From assembly GCF_000185905.1 (NCBI RefSeq), contig NC_014923.1, positions 4,797,501 through 4,861,500 of the forward strand: a stretch of DNA of 64,000 nt. Direction: 5' to 3'. The stretch comes from Mesorhizobium ciceri biovar biserrulae WSM1271. Its GTDB lineage: Bacteria; Pseudomonadota; Alphaproteobacteria; Rhizobiales; Rhizobiaceae. This document shows, one piece after another, positions 16,286 through 25,534 of this stretch (positions are counted from its first letter, which is position 1; each line of letters begins with the position of its first letter). The translations under genes and the position numbers were made by a program. The notes beneath the pieces were generated by a model. It made no database searches. It saw only the letters and a list, made by a program, of their open reading frames with translations, and was not told the DNA's origin.

Positions 16286-17638
16286 ATGAGGATCAACAGC
16301 CTCCGCCTGCAATTGCTGGCATGGGTGGTGCTGCCGCTTGCCGGGCTCGCGACCATCAACCTGTGGACCAGCCAGCGCAACGCACTGGCGACCGCGGACC
16401 TGGTCACCGACCGGATGCTCGTCGGATCGGCGCGGGCGATTGCCGAGCAGGTCGCCATGGTCGACGGCGTGCTCGATGCCACGGTGCCCCCGGCGGCGAT
16501 CGAGATGTTCGACACCGGCGACCGCGACAGCGTCTACTATCGCGTCGAGACAGCCGGCGGGCGGCTGCTGACCGGATATCCCGACCTGCCCGAAGCGCCG
16601 CAGCATGCCAGTGTCGAGGCCGCCTACCGCGATCACCAGCTGCGGCTCCTGACCCTTGGCCATGCGGTGATCGGCGCCGGCAACGACTCGCCAATATCAG
16701 TCACCGTGGGCGTCACCCTTGCCGGCCATGACGCCATGGTCAAACAGCTTTGGTTCAGCGCCTTTGCCCAGCAACTGGCGCTGGTGGCGATTGCCGGCGT
16801 GTTCGTGCTGCTCGGCTTGCGTCGCGGCCTGGCGCCGTTGATCCGGCTGCGCGATGCGGTACGCTCGCCAAACCGCAGCGACCTTGACCCCGTCGAAGTG
16901 CCCGGTGCGCAAAGCGAGATCCGCCCGCTGATCGACGCCCTCAACGCCTACATGGAGCGCGTGCGGGCGCAGATGGCGGCGCAACGCCGCTTCATCGCCA
17001 ATGCGGCGCACCAGCTGCGCACGCCCCTGGCGCTGCTGTCGACACAGGCAAGCTATGCGCTTCGCGAAAGTGCCGCCGATGCCCGCCAGGAGGCGCTGGT
17101 GGCGCTGCAGGCGAGTTCCGGCAAACTGGCGCGGCTGGCCGAACAGCTCTTGACCCTGTCACGCGCCGAGCCAGGCAGCCGGCGGCCGCGCGCCGACCGC
17201 ATTGACCTGGCGGAAGCCGCCCGGCACGTGCTGGAAACCCTGGCGCCAACGGCCATCGATCGCAAAATAGATCTCGGCCTCGAGGAGGCTGGCCCCGTTC
17301 CGGTCATCGGCGACGGCACCATGCTGCGCGAGATGATCGTCAACCTCGTCGACAACGCACTGCGCTACTCCCGGGCTGAGGGCAGTGTCACGGTGAAGCT
17401 GGCGGCCATCGACGGCGAAGCCGTGCTGACGGTCGCCGACGACGGGCCTGGCATTCCGGCGGACGAGCGAGACCATGTCTTCGAGCGCTTCTACCGTATT
17501 GCCGGTTCGACCGAGGAAGGCAGCGGGCTGGGACTCGCCATTGTACGCGAGGTCGTCGAAAATGCCGGCGGCCGCGTCACCCTTGGGGATGGCGCGGCCG
17601 GCGGTCTGTTGGTTGAGGTCAGGCTGCCGCTGGCCTGA
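16286..17638 (+). CDS. TctE-like sensor histidine kinase
   Basis: 450-residue membrane sensor kinase. The first helix (about 8-27) and second (about 160-178) enclose a 130-residue periplasmic domain of the type seen in TctE-like kinases (contains DSVYYRVETAGGRLLTGYPDL). Then come a HAMP-like segment and the dimerisation H-box with His242 (FIANAAHQLRTPLALL). The ATPase domain has the N box (VNLVDNALRYS), G1 (DDGPGIP), the F box and G2 (GSGLGLAI). ATG at 16286 is chosen; the frame opens earlier inside the regulator gene. TctE kinases sense carboxylates; the ligand here is unknown. The last codons and stop lie within a 24-bp tandem duplication. Confidence 0.92.
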   Translation: MRINSLRLQLLAWVVLPLAGLATINLWTSQRNALATADLVTDRMLVGSARAIAEQVAMVDGVLDATVPPAAIEMFDTGDRDSVYYRVETAGGRLLTGYPDLPEAPQHASVEAAYRDHQLRLLTLGHAVIGAGNDSPISVTVGVTLAGHDAMVKQLWFSAFAQQLALVAIAGVFVLLGLRRGLAPLIRLRDAVRSPNRSDLDPVEVPGAQSEIRPLIDALNAYMERVRAQMAAQRRFIANAAHQLRTPLALLSTQASYALRESAADARQEALVALQASSGKLARLAEQLLTLSRAEPGSRRPRADRIDLAEAARHVLETLAPTAIDRKIDLGLEEAGPVPVIGDGTMLREMIVNLVDNALRYSRAEGSVTVKLAAIDGEAVLTVADDGPGIPADERDHVFERFYRIAGSTEEGSGLGLAIVREVVENAGGRVTLGDGAAGGLLVEVRLPLA

Positions 17639-17665
17639 CCGGTCAGGCTGCCCCTGGTCTGACCG
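17618..17665. repeat. 24-bp tandem duplication across a stop codon
   Basis: Units 17618-17641 and 17642-17665 read gtcaggctgcc-ctgg-ctgaccg with two mismatches. The first contains the TGA of the kinase gene (17636-17638). The second fills the gap to the convergent permease gene, whose stop begins two bases later. Confidence 0.9.
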
Positions 17666-17666
17666 A

Positions 17667-18545
17667 TCACGTTCCCTGCTCGTTGAACGGCGCCGGCCGC
17701 CACTTCACGACATAGTTCTCGAAGCGGGTGATGATGAACTCCACCACCAGCGCCATGACAGCCAGGATGATCATCGCGGCGAACACGCCATTGGCGTTGA
17801 AGGCGCCCTGCGCGGTCGAGATCAGCAGGCCCATGCCTTGCTTGGCGCCGAGGAACTCGCCGACCACCGCGCCGACCAGCGCGAAGCCGAAGCTGACATG
17901 CAGGCTGGCGAGGATCCAGCTCATCGCCGAAGGAATGATGACGGTGCGGGTGATCTGGAACGGCGAGGCGCCAAGGATCTGGGCATTGGCGATCATTGCC
18001 CTGTCGGCCTCGCGCACACCCTGGAAGGCGTTGGCGAAAACAACGAAGAACACCATCACCACGGCAAGCGCCACCTTGGACGCCATGCCGAGGCCGAGCG
18101 CGATGATGAACACCGAGCCGAGCACGACGCGCGGCACCGAATTGGCGATCTTGATGTAGATCGAAAAGACATCCGCCAACAGCCGATTGCGGCCGAGGAT
18201 GATGCCGGCGGCGATGCCGCCAAGGGCACCGATGACAAAGCCGAGGAAGGTTTCCTCCAGCGTCACGTAGATCTGCAGCCAGAGTGGGCCTTGCGAGGTG
18301 CCTTCGGTGATCCACGACCAGATCTGCTGCCAGATGCCAGAAGGGCTGGCGAAGAAGAACGGGTCGATGATGTTGTAGTCGGCGCCGAGTTCCCACAGGC
18401 CAAGGAAGACGACCAGGATCGCCAGGCGCAAGGAGATGACAAGCGCGTGGCGGCGGCGCAGCCTTGCCCTCGCCCGGGCTTCGGCAACGGCGATGGAAGC
18501 ATCGCGGACGGCGGCCTGGTTGGCGGTCGGAGAGATTGCGGTCAT
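17667..18545 (-). CDS. ABC transporter permease (SsuC/TauC/ThiX type)
   Basis: 292-residue inner-membrane permease with about six helices after a 35-residue Arg-rich cytoplasmic lead. The EAA-like loop that contacts the ATPase is at about 187-207 (NAQILGASPFQITRTVIIPSA). It belongs to the importer group for sulfonates, taurine, nitrate or pyrimidine precursors. It is the last gene of a three-gene set, substrate-binding protein (19556-20569), ATPase (18559-19413), permease, all on the minus strand with 13 bp between ATPase and permease. Substrate is not decidable from sequence, and no sulfonatase or thi genes are adjacent. Confidence 0.92.
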   Translation of the reverse strand: MTAISPTANQAAVRDASIAVAEARARARLRRRHALVISLRLAILVVFLGLWELGADYNIIDPFFFASPSGIWQQIWSWITEGTSQGPLWLQIYVTLEETFLGFVIGALGGIAAGIILGRNRLLADVFSIYIKIANSVPRVVLGSVFIIALGLGMASKVALAVVMVFFVVFANAFQGVREADRAMIANAQILGASPFQITRTVIIPSAMSWILASLHVSFGFALVGAVVGEFLGAKQGMGLLISTAQGAFNANGVFAAMIILAVMALVVEFIITRFENYVVKWRPAPFNEQGT

Positions 18546-18558
18546 GCTGTTTCTCCTT

Positions 18559-19413
18559 TCAATGTCCGGTCTGCAAGGTCCGGCTCTGGCCGAGCTGCAC
18601 TTCCTCGCGCAGATCGTTCCAGATCACCTTGGCGATCTCGACGAAGTTCGGGTCGTAGCGGATGTCGGCCATGACGCGGGGGCGCGGCAGGTCGATGCGG
18701 TAGACGCTCTTGACCGTGCCCGGCCCAGCGGTGAGCACATAGACCTTGTCGGCCAGCGCCACCGCCTCCTCTAGGTCGTGGGTGACGAAGACAACCGAGG
18801 ATTTCTGCTCCGACCACAGATCCAGCAATTCGTCCTGCATGGCGGTGCGCGTCTGCATGTCGAGCGCGCTGAACGGCTCGTCCATCAAAAGGATCTTGGG
18901 CTGGTTGATGAAGGTCTGCGCCAGCGCGACGCGCTTGCGCATGCCGCCCGAAAGCTGGTGCGGATAGTGCTTCTCGAAGCGGCCGAGGCCGACGCGGGCG
19001 ATCCAGTCGCGGGCGCGGTCGTAGGCCTGCGCCTTTGGCGTGCCGCGATAAAGTGGACCGGCGGCGACATTGTCGATGACACTGCGCCAGGGAAACAGCG
19101 CATCCGCCTGGAAGACAAAGCCGATGTCCCGGCTGATATCGGTGACCGGCGTGCCCATGACGCGGACATTGCCGGTCGTCGGCCGCAACAGGCCGGTGAC
19201 CAGGTTGAGCGTCGTCGACTTGCCGCAGCCGGTCGGCCCGACGACGCAGGCGAACTCGCCGCGCGCCACGGTCATCGTGAAATCGCGGATCGCCGTCATC
19301 ATGTGCCCGTCGGGCGTGACGAAACGCAAGGTCACATCATCGATGGCGATCGCGGCGTCGGCTTGTGGCGCGGCCTGAGACAGCTTCTCGGCCGCCATGG
19401 GTTGCACTTGCAT
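18559..19413 (-). CDS. ABC transporter ATP-binding protein (SsuB/TauB type)
   Basis: 284-residue ATPase. Walker A GPTGCGKST at 59-67, Q-loop near FVFQADALFPWRS, ABC signature LSGGM at 154-158, Walker B ILLMDEP at 174-180 followed by FSALD, and switch His in THDLEEAV. All residues for ATP hydrolysis are present. The start at 19413 (MQVQPMAAEK) has aggag six bases upstream. It energises the permease encoded 13 bp downstream. Members of this branch import anionic organics such as sulfonates or nitrate or, in some cases, pyrimidines. Confidence 0.95.
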   Translation of the reverse strand: MQVQPMAAEKLSQAAPQADAAIAIDDVTLRFVTPDGHMMTAIRDFTMTVARGEFACVVGPTGCGKSTTLNLVTGLLRPTTGNVRVMGTPVTDISRDIGFVFQADALFPWRSVIDNVAAGPLYRGTPKAQAYDRARDWIARVGLGRFEKHYPHQLSGGMRKRVALAQTFINQPKILLMDEPFSALDMQTRTAMQDELLDLWSEQKSSVVFVTHDLEEAVALADKVYVLTAGPGTVKSVYRIDLPRPRVMADIRYDPNFVEIAKVIWNDLREEVQLGQSRTLQTGH

Positions 19414-19555
19414 GGCGCACTCCTGTCGCAATGGGGCAAGGGAGCCCGCGGCAGTGCCACGGATCTCCAGGTGTTCGGGAGGCCGCGCCGCTGCCTTCTT
19501 GATTCAAGCAGCCGGCGCAAGTCCTTGTTATTCAACGAGTGGTAGGCTGGCGCCG

Positions 19556-20569
19556 CTATTTGGCAGCGTCGACGAATTCGGTCGTGTAGGTCTTCGACAG
19601 GTCGATCTGCTTGCCTTGCAGGCTCTTCGAGAATGTCGAGAGAACCTTGAGCACGGTCGGCGGACCATCGGCCGGCATGCGGCCATCCGGCGTGAACATC
19701 GCCTTGCCGCCGGCCAGCCCCTGCACGTAAAGGTCCCGGTTGCCGGCATAATAATCCTTCGGCATCTTGTCGGCGATCTCTTCGGCCGAATGCGTGGCGA
19801 TGAATTTCATCGTCTTGACGAAGGCATTGGCGAGCTTCTGTGCCTCATCCTTGTGGCCTTCCAGCCAGGAGGACTGGACATAGAAGGACGCCGCCGGATA
19901 GTCGCCGCCCAGCGCTTCCTTGGTCTTTTCGGGCGTGCGCATGTCGACCAGGATGCTTGCCTCGCCGGTCTTGAGCAGTTTGGCGATGGTCGGCTCGGTG
20001 GTCATGCCGGCCTGGATCTGGTCCTGCTTGACGGCGGCGATGAAGGTGTTGCCGGCGCCGACCGGCAGCAGCGTGTAGTCGCCGGGCTTCAGGCCGCTGC
20101 GCACGGCAAGATACTGGGTCAGGAAATCGGTCGAGGAGCCGAGACCGGTGACGCCGAGCGTGGCGCCCTTGAAATCGGCGGGCGACTTGATCTCCGGGTG
20201 CTTGGCGGAGACCAGCTCGACCTCACCGGGCGCTTGGCTGAACTGGACGATCGACTGGATGTATTTGCCCTTCGACTGCAGGTCGACGGTGTGATCGTAG
20301 AAGCCGACAACGCCTTGGACGGCACCTGCCAGCAGTTCATTTTCGGCCTCGACCCCGGCGCGCGAGTTGAGCAGTTCGACATCGAGCCCCTGGTCCTTGA
20401 AGTAGCCGAGCTGCTGGGTGAGCACGGCAGGCAGATAGATCTGCTTTTCCATGCCGCCGACGATGATGGTGATTTTGTCGGCAGCCGAAGCCACCGTGGC
20501 GCTTGTGGCTGCAATAGCAAGGCTTAGCGCCGCTGTGCGCAGGGCGCACTTCGAGATGAAACCGGTCAC
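19556..20569 (-). CDS. ABC transporter substrate-binding protein (NMT1/SsuA-like)
   Basis: 337-residue periplasmic binding protein with a GTG start at 20569, chosen for the ggagga site six bases upstream. Residues 2-29 are a signal peptide (ISKCALRTAALSLAIAATSATVASA). The mature protein starts ADKITIIVGGMEKQIYLPAVL and continues with the family pattern LGYFKDQGLDVELL and GVVGFYDHTVDLQSKGK, typical of the NMT1/THI5-like and SsuA/NrtA group. The ligand pocket cannot be read. First gene of the transporter set; 143 bp separate it from the ATPase gene. About 175 bp upstream, before dapB, hold its promoter; no riboswitch-like structure is evident. Confidence 0.9.
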   Translation of the reverse strand: MTGFISKCALRTAALSLAIAATSATVASAADKITIIVGGMEKQIYLPAVLTQQLGYFKDQGLDVELLNSRAGVEAENELLAGAVQGVVGFYDHTVDLQSKGKYIQSIVQFSQAPGEVELVSAKHPEIKSPADFKGATLGVTGLGSSTDFLTQYLAVRSGLKPGDYTLLPVGAGNTFIAAVKQDQIQAGMTTEPTIAKLLKTGEASILVDMRTPEKTKEALGGDYPAASFYVQSSWLEGHKDEAQKLANAFVKTMKFIATHSAEEIADKMPKDYYAGNRDLYVQGLAGGKAMFTPDGRMPADGPPTVLKVLSTFSKSLQGKQIDLSKTYTTEFVDAAK

Positions 20570-20745
20570 GAAACTTCCTCCACTTGGGCGGCGCGCCATC
20601 CCGGCTGCGCCGCATTCCTCCTTACCGGCCGCTCCCGCACCGGTCACACGGCGAACGCCGTAATGACTTCATGGCACGCCCAAGCTTTCAGCTGGCTTTC
20701 AGTCGTTTTAACGGCCGTTGAAATGGAATCCGTTGTGGCTGCCGG

Positions 20746-21525
20746 TCACGGAGCGCCGAAACCGAGAACGTCGCGCATGTCGTATTCGCCGGGCGGGCGT
20801 CCCTCGAGCCAGAGCGCGGCGGCAATGGCGCCGCGGGCGAACATGACGCGGTCGCCGGCCGCATGCGACAAGGTCACAAGCTCGCCTTCGGCACAGAAGC
20901 TCACGCTGTGTTCGCCGATGATGCTGCCGCCACGCAGCACCGCAAAGCCGATCTCACCGGGAGGCCGCGCGCCAATGGCGCCATCGCGAACAGGCCGCGC
21001 CACCGCGTCGAGCTCGACCTTGCGGCCGCCGGCCACGGCCTGGCCAAGCATCAAAGCGGTACCTGACGGCGCGTCGATCTTGTGTCGGTGATGCGCCTCG
21101 AAGACCTCGGCGTCCCAGTCTTCGGGATCGAGCGCTGTCGCCGCCTGTTCGACCAATCCGACCAGCATGTTCAGCCCCAGCGAAAAGCTGCCGGAGCGCA
21201 CGATGGCGATGGTCTTCGCGGCCTCGGCGATGTCGGCGAATTCAGTCGCATCGAAACCGGTCGATCCGATGACCAGGGCCGGCCCGCCGCGGGCGGCGCA
21301 AAACCTTGCCAGGTCAGCCGAGGCCGCCGGCGTCGTGAAGTCGATGACCACATCGGCCGTGGCAAGCGCCTCCTCGCGGCTGACCAGCCCATCGCCGACA
21401 GCGCCGGGCCGATGGAACCGCGCAGCGAGCGCCAGCCGTGGATCGACCCGCACGGCGTCCGTCATCTGGCGGCCCATGCGGCCGAGCGCGCCGGCGATGG
21501 CGATCCTGATCGGCGGCTGCGGCAT
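20746..21525 (-). CDS. dapB: 4-hydroxy-tetrahydrodipicolinate reductase DapB
   Basis: 259-residue NAD(P)H-dependent reductase of the diaminopimelate/lysine pathway. The Rossmann nucleotide loop is at 10-18 (IAGALGRMG). The catalytic segment EAHHRHKIDAPSGTA is at 144-157, with the catalytic His pair and Lys149. Length is near the family norm of 270. The frame is open much further upstream inside the helicase gene; the ATG at 21525 (MPQPPIRIAIAG) is the only start fitting the family. It begins eight bases after the helicase stop, so the helicase and dapB share a transcript. Confidence 0.96.
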   Translation of the reverse strand: MPQPPIRIAIAGALGRMGRQMTDAVRVDPRLALAARFHRPGAVGDGLVSREEALATADVVIDFTTPAASADLARFCAARGGPALVIGSTGFDATEFADIAEAAKTIAIVRSGSFSLGLNMLVGLVEQAATALDPEDWDAEVFEAHHRHKIDAPSGTALMLGQAVAGGRKVELDAVARPVRDGAIGARPPGEIGFAVLRGGSIIGEHSVSFCAEGELVTLSHAAGDRVMFARGAIAAALWLEGRPPGEYDMRDVLGFGAP

Positions 21526-21533
21526 GGCCTCGG

Positions 21534-23627
21534 CTATTTCCACATGCCGCGCATACGGGCGCCAATGTCGACGCGCACCTCCGGCCGGGCCGCCCTGCCC
21601 TGCGCGGCCAGCGCGCTTGGCCACGACATCTGTTCGAACGCGGCGAGGATCGAGGCCGGGATGAAACGGGTGCGCGAGGCATAGAGATGGCGGTCGCCGC
21701 GCGCCGCCTGGCCATGTGGAAAGAAACGCTGCGGCATGACCAGGTTGAGATTGTCCTTGGCCCGTGTCATCGCGACATAGAGCAGCCGGCGCTCCTCCTC
21801 GATGTCCTCCTTGGTGCCGACGCCGAGATCGGCCGGGATGCAGCCATCGACGGTGTTGAGCACGAAGACATTTTTCCACTCCTGGCCCTTGGCCGAGTGG
21901 ATGGTCGACAGGATCAGATAATCCTCGTCGCGATGCGGCGGCCCAGCCTGGTCGCTGGTGGCGTCCGGCGGATCGAGCGTCAGTTCGGTCAGGAAGCGCT
22001 CGCGCGAGGCATAGCCCGAGCCGATCTGCTCAAGTTGCAACAGGTCGGCCCGGCGCGTCGTCGCGTCCTCGTGGATGCGTTCCAGATGCGGCTCGTACCA
22101 CAGCCTGATCTGTTCGAGGTCGGCCGGCCATCTGGCGCCGGCGCGCAGGCCGGAATAGAGCGCGACGAAGCCAGGCCAGTCGTCCGCCGCGCGTTGCGGC
22201 GGACGCCAGCCGGCCAGCCCCATGGCCTCGTCCAGCGCCGTCGTCATGGTCTCGACGATCTGCGCGGCGGCCGAAGGGCCGATGCCAGGCAAGAGTTGCA
22301 ATACGCGAAAACCGGCGACCCGGTCGCGCGGGTTTTCGGCAAAGCGCAGCACCGCCAGCACATCCTTGACGTGGGCGGCATCGAGAAACTTCAGGCCGCC
22401 GAATTTGACGAAGGGAATGTTGCGCCGCGTCAGTTCGATCTCCAGCGGCCCGCTGTGATGCGAGGCGCGAAACAGCACCGCCTGGGATTTCAGCGCTGTG
22501 CCCGCCTCGCGCTCGGCCAGGATGGTGTCGCAGACGAAATTGGCCTGCTCGACTTCGTCGCGCACGGTCACCAGTTTTGGCCTGTCGCTGGATTTGCGCT
22601 CCGACCACAGGTTTTTGGTGAAGCGCTCCGAGGCTTCGCCGATCACCGCGTTGGCGGCAGCAAGGATGGTCTCGGTCGAGCGGTAATTGCGCTCCAGCAT
22701 CACCACGTCGGCGGCTTGCGCGAACTGATTGGGGAAGTCGAGGATGTTGCGAACCTCGGCGGCGCGGAACGAATAGATCGATTGCGCATCGTCGCCCACC
22801 ACCGTCAGCCCGGCGCCGTCGGGTTTCAGCGCCATGAGGATCGAAGCCTGCAGGCGATTTGTGTCCTGGTATTCGTCGACCAGCACATGGTCGAAACGCC
22901 CGCCCAGATGCGCCGCTATCTCGGGCTCCGCCGCCATCTGCGCCCAGTAGAGCAGCAAATCGTCGTAATCGAGCACGTTTTGCGCCTGCTTGGCCTCGAC
23001 ATAACCGGCGAACAATTCTTTCAGCTGCTCCGCCCAGCCGGCGCACCAGGGAAAGGCGGAACCCAACACCTCGTTGAGCGGCGCCTGCGCGTTCACCGCG
23101 CGCGAATAGATGGCAAGGCAAGTGCCCTTGGTGGGGAAACGCGCTTCCGTCTTCGAGAAGCCGAGTTCGTGGCGGACCAGATTCATCAGGTCGGCGGAAT
23201 CCTCGCGATCATGGATGGTGAAGGCCGGGTCGAGACCGATCTCCAGCGCATAGTCGCGCAACAGCCGCGCGCCGATGCCGTGAAAGGTGCCGGCCCAGGT
23301 CAGCGCATCGGTGATGACGGCTGCATCGCGGCCGAGCACCTCGCCGGCAATACGCTCGACGCGCCTGGCCATTTCGGATGCCGCGCGGCGCGAAAACGTC
23401 ATCAGCAGGATGCGGCGCGGGTCGGCGCCCTTGACGATCAGATGAGCGACGCGATGCGCCAGCGTGTTGGTCTTGCCAGATCCGGCGCCGGCAATGACCA
23501 GCAACGGGCCGGCAATCTGACCGGCGCCGTGCTCGACGGCCTGGCGCTGGGCATCGTTCAGCCGCGCGAGATAGGCAGGCTGGACGGTCGGTTCCCGAAA
23601 GGTCGAATCAGCGGTGGCGAGGTTCAT
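21534..23627 (-). CDS. UvrD/Rep-family DNA helicase
   Basis: 697-residue superfamily 1A helicase. Walker A GAGSGKT is at 47-53, preceded by the Q-motif LNDAQRQAVEHGAG. Motif Ia (LLMTFSRRAASEM), motif II (HVLVDEYQDTN), motif III (VVGDDAQSIYSFRAA), motif IV (LERNYRSTETIL) and motif V/VI segments (STIHSAKGQEWKNVF; RRLLYVAMTRAKDNL) are all present. The enzyme should unwind DNA 3'-5' in repair or replication restart. It is shorter than the main UvrD of rhizobia and lacks a long C-terminal extension, so it may be a second paralogue; I therefore withhold the symbol. Upstream of dapB in one transcript. Confidence 0.93.
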   Translation of the reverse strand: MNLATADSTFREPTVQPAYLARLNDAQRQAVEHGAGQIAGPLLVIAGAGSGKTNTLAHRVAHLIVKGADPRRILLMTFSRRAASEMARRVERIAGEVLGRDAAVITDALTWAGTFHGIGARLLRDYALEIGLDPAFTIHDREDSADLMNLVRHELGFSKTEARFPTKGTCLAIYSRAVNAQAPLNEVLGSAFPWCAGWAEQLKELFAGYVEAKQAQNVLDYDDLLLYWAQMAAEPEIAAHLGGRFDHVLVDEYQDTNRLQASILMALKPDGAGLTVVGDDAQSIYSFRAAEVRNILDFPNQFAQAADVVMLERNYRSTETILAAANAVIGEASERFTKNLWSERKSSDRPKLVTVRDEVEQANFVCDTILAEREAGTALKSQAVLFRASHHSGPLEIELTRRNIPFVKFGGLKFLDAAHVKDVLAVLRFAENPRDRVAGFRVLQLLPGIGPSAAAQIVETMTTALDEAMGLAGWRPPQRAADDWPGFVALYSGLRAGARWPADLEQIRLWYEPHLERIHEDATTRRADLLQLEQIGSGYASRERFLTELTLDPPDATSDQAGPPHRDEDYLILSTIHSAKGQEWKNVFVLNTVDGCIPADLGVGTKEDIEEERRLLYVAMTRAKDNLNLVMPQRFFPHGQAARGDRHLYASRTRFIPASILAAFEQMSWPSALAAQGRAARPEVRVDIGARMRGMWK

Positions 23628-23724
23628 CGCCCATCAAGCATCGTTTCTGCTTTGTTCGCAACATCGATGCGGGCACACCTAACCCATGCAGGACTGGGGC
23701 CGGTCTGAAGAGAAGGGATCGCGG

Positions 23725-23898
23725 CTAGCGTTGCGGATCGACACCCATGTCGGCCGACTGCCGTCGCAAGGTCTCGCGATCAGGTTGCGACGGCGGCAAC
23801 AGCAGCGGGTCGACCGTATCGGGCACGTTTTCGACCATCTTCCTGGCGATGCGATAAGTGACATAGGCGAAGGCGCCGGCGACGAGCAGACGGAACAT
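23725..23898 (-). CDS. 57-residue membrane-anchored protein, hypothetical
   Basis: Small protein starting MFRLLVAGAFAYVTYRIAR at 23898, with a strong site (aaaggagtgttgcacc) before the ATG. An N-terminal hydrophobic segment (about 3-15) may anchor it; the rest is charged and Pro-rich (VDPLLLPPSQPDRETLRRQSADMG). The longer in-frame reading upstream is not supported by any start signal. No family is recognised. Confidence 0.55.
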   Translation of the reverse strand: MFRLLVAGAFAYVTYRIARKMVENVPDTVDPLLLPPSQPDRETLRRQSADMGVDPQR

Positions 23899-24328
23899 GG
23901 TGCAACACTCCTTTGGAGCAGAACCAACCGTAGAAACAGCCTTTGGTTCCCTTGCCAATCGTCCACGCGCGCAGTCGAAGATGGAGGGCGGTTTCGCCGG
24001 CGCTCCCGATGCATTCTCGAGGCAACCGGAGGCGGAACTTGGCCTTTGCGAGGTTCGCGTGCTGCCGCAACCCGCTGTGGCGTCCCGGACGAACTTTTGG
24101 AGAAGAAGGCCGGCGCCGCTTGGGAGGAGTGAAGCGCCGGCCAAGCGGATAATTAAGTCCGCCGCACAGGTAAGGCTAGCTGAGTCTTTCCCCTGCGTCA
24201 TCGGGGGATTGTCTTTGTTAAAAACGTACCGACGCACACGGCCCTATCGGTCACCAGCCGTCAAGAGCTTGTCTTGACCATCATCCCGGCAATCTCAATA
24301 AACCCGGGAGTTGGCGATCAAAACGCGA
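23899..24328. other. intergenic, no supported gene
   Basis: 430 bp without a convincing gene. Reading frames on both strands are compositionally implausible. A hairpin with perfect 9-bp arms (24108-24116 ggccggcgc, 24134-24142 gcgccggcc) has a 17-nt loop containing ggaggag; it has no U-tract. Nothing else stands out. Confidence 0.6.
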
Positions 24329-25501
24329 TCATCTTCCCGCGTCGCCACCCAGCCTTTGCCTGACCACGGCTACATGGAAATTCGTGCCGAACAGCAGCCC
24401 GTCATCGTTGAAGTCGTAGCTGGAATTGTGCAGCGGCGCGGAAGCTTCGCCATTGCCGAGGAAGACGAAGCAGCCCGGCACGTGGTCGAGGAAGCGGGCG
24501 AAATCCTCCGAAGCGGTCATCGGCTCGCGGGCGACGGCGATGTTGCCGGGTTCGAAGACGCCTCTGGCGGCGGCGAATGCGGCATCGACCAGTTCGGCAT
24601 CGTTGCGCAGCGGCACGAACTCCCTGCTGTACTTGACCTCGGCGGTGACATTATAGGCGGCAGCGATGCCCTCGGCGAGAATGCGCATCTGCCGCTCGAT
24701 CTCGGCGCTGACCTCGGGACGGAAGCTGCGCGCATCGCCGAGGATGCGGGCAAGACCGGGCAGAGCGTTGCGGGTGCCGTCGGTGATCAGCTCGGTCACC
24801 GAAACCACGGATATGTCGGCCGGACTCAGTCGGCGCGAGACGATGGTCTGCAGATTGGTGACCAGCGCGCAGGCCGCGACCAGCGTCTCGTTGCCCGCAT
24901 GCGGCCGCGCGGCATGGCCGCCGAGCCCCTTGAGCACGATCTCGAAGTTGTCCTCGGCCGACATTATGGGTCCGGCACGGGTCTCGAAATGCCCGATCGG
25001 CAGGCCGGGCATGTTGTGCAGGCCAAAGATCTCGTCGAAGGGAAAGCGCTGCATCAGCCCATCTTCGAGCATGGCGAGTGCGCCCCTGCCCCATTCCTCG
25101 GCCGGCTGGAAGACGAAGCGCACGGTGCCGTCGAAACCGCCCTCACCGGCCAGCAGCTTTGCCGCGCCGAGCAGCATGGTGGTGTGGCCGTCATGGCCGC
25201 AGGCATGCATGATGCCGGGATTGCCGGACCGGTAAGATGCGTCCGATTGTTCTGATATGCGCAGCGCATCCATGTCGGCCCTCAGCGCAATCGCCCGGTT
25301 GCCGCTGCCGCGCTTCAGCGTGCCGACGACACCGGTGCCGCCGACGCCTTCGGTGACATCGTCCAACCCAAATTCGCGCAGTTTGGCGGCGACGAAGGCG
25401 GCGGTGCGCTTCTCCTCGAAGCCGAATTCCGGGTGTGCATGCAGATCGCGCCGCCAGAAAATCATCTCCTGCTTCAGCGCGTCGCGATCGAGTTCAGACA
25501 T
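24329..25501 (-). CDS. M20 amidohydrolase (hippurate hydrolase-like)
   Basis: 390-residue metallo-amidohydrolase of the M20D type (HipO/IAA-amino acid hydrolase/N-acyl-amino acid hydrolase). Metal-site residues are visible: Cys101 and His103 (MHACGHDGHT), Glu135-Glu136 (QPAEEWGRG), His162 (FGLHNMPG) and a C-terminal His in PLHNSSYDFND. It would remove an acyl group from an amino-acid derivative in the cytoplasm. It is third in a chain after the ammonia-lyase and a carbamoylase-type hydrolase, separated by a 33-bp gap that contains a 15-bp tandem duplication of its ribosome-binding region. Confidence 0.9.
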   Translation of the reverse strand: MSELDRDALKQEMIFWRRDLHAHPEFGFEEKRTAAFVAAKLREFGLDDVTEGVGGTGVVGTLKRGSGNRAIALRADMDALRISEQSDASYRSGNPGIMHACGHDGHTTMLLGAAKLLAGEGGFDGTVRFVFQPAEEWGRGALAMLEDGLMQRFPFDEIFGLHNMPGLPIGHFETRAGPIMSAEDNFEIVLKGLGGHAARPHAGNETLVAACALVTNLQTIVSRRLSPADISVVSVTELITDGTRNALPGLARILGDARSFRPEVSAEIERQMRILAEGIAAAYNVTAEVKYSREFVPLRNDAELVDAAFAAARGVFEPGNIAVAREPMTASEDFARFLDHVPGCFVFLGNGEASAPLHNSSYDFNDDGLLFGTNFHVAVVRQRLGGDAGR

Positions 25502-25502
25502 T

Positions 25503-25532
25503 CTTCTGCCCCTTCTGCTTCTGCCCCTTCTG
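25503..25532. repeat. 15-bp perfect tandem duplication in a ribosome-binding leader
   Basis: cttctgccccttctg occurs at 25503-25517 and 25518-25532. On the coding (minus) strand this doubles a purine-rich cagaaggggcagaag block just before the amidohydrolase ATG, giving two possible ribosome-binding sites. Confidence 0.92.
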
Positions 25533-25534
25533 AC

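Noticed and set aside
20570..20745. Upstream region of the NMT1-like binding protein, checked for a TPP riboswitch
   Set aside because: The conserved CTGAGA and related thi-box segments are not present.
21687..23708. 673-codon open frame on the plus strand opposite the helicase gene
   Set aside because: Composition is Arg/Gly/His-rich with no domain pattern, and the minus strand has all helicase motifs. It is a GC-driven antisense shadow.
24108..24142. GC-rich hairpin with a ggaggag loop, considered as a riboregulator
   Set aside because: No U-tract, no conserved fold that I recognise, and no gene immediately downstream to regulate.
23897..24277. 126-codon plus-strand frame in the gap after the helicase region
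   Set aside because: Begins inside the ribosome-binding region of the opposite small gene and has an implausible composition.
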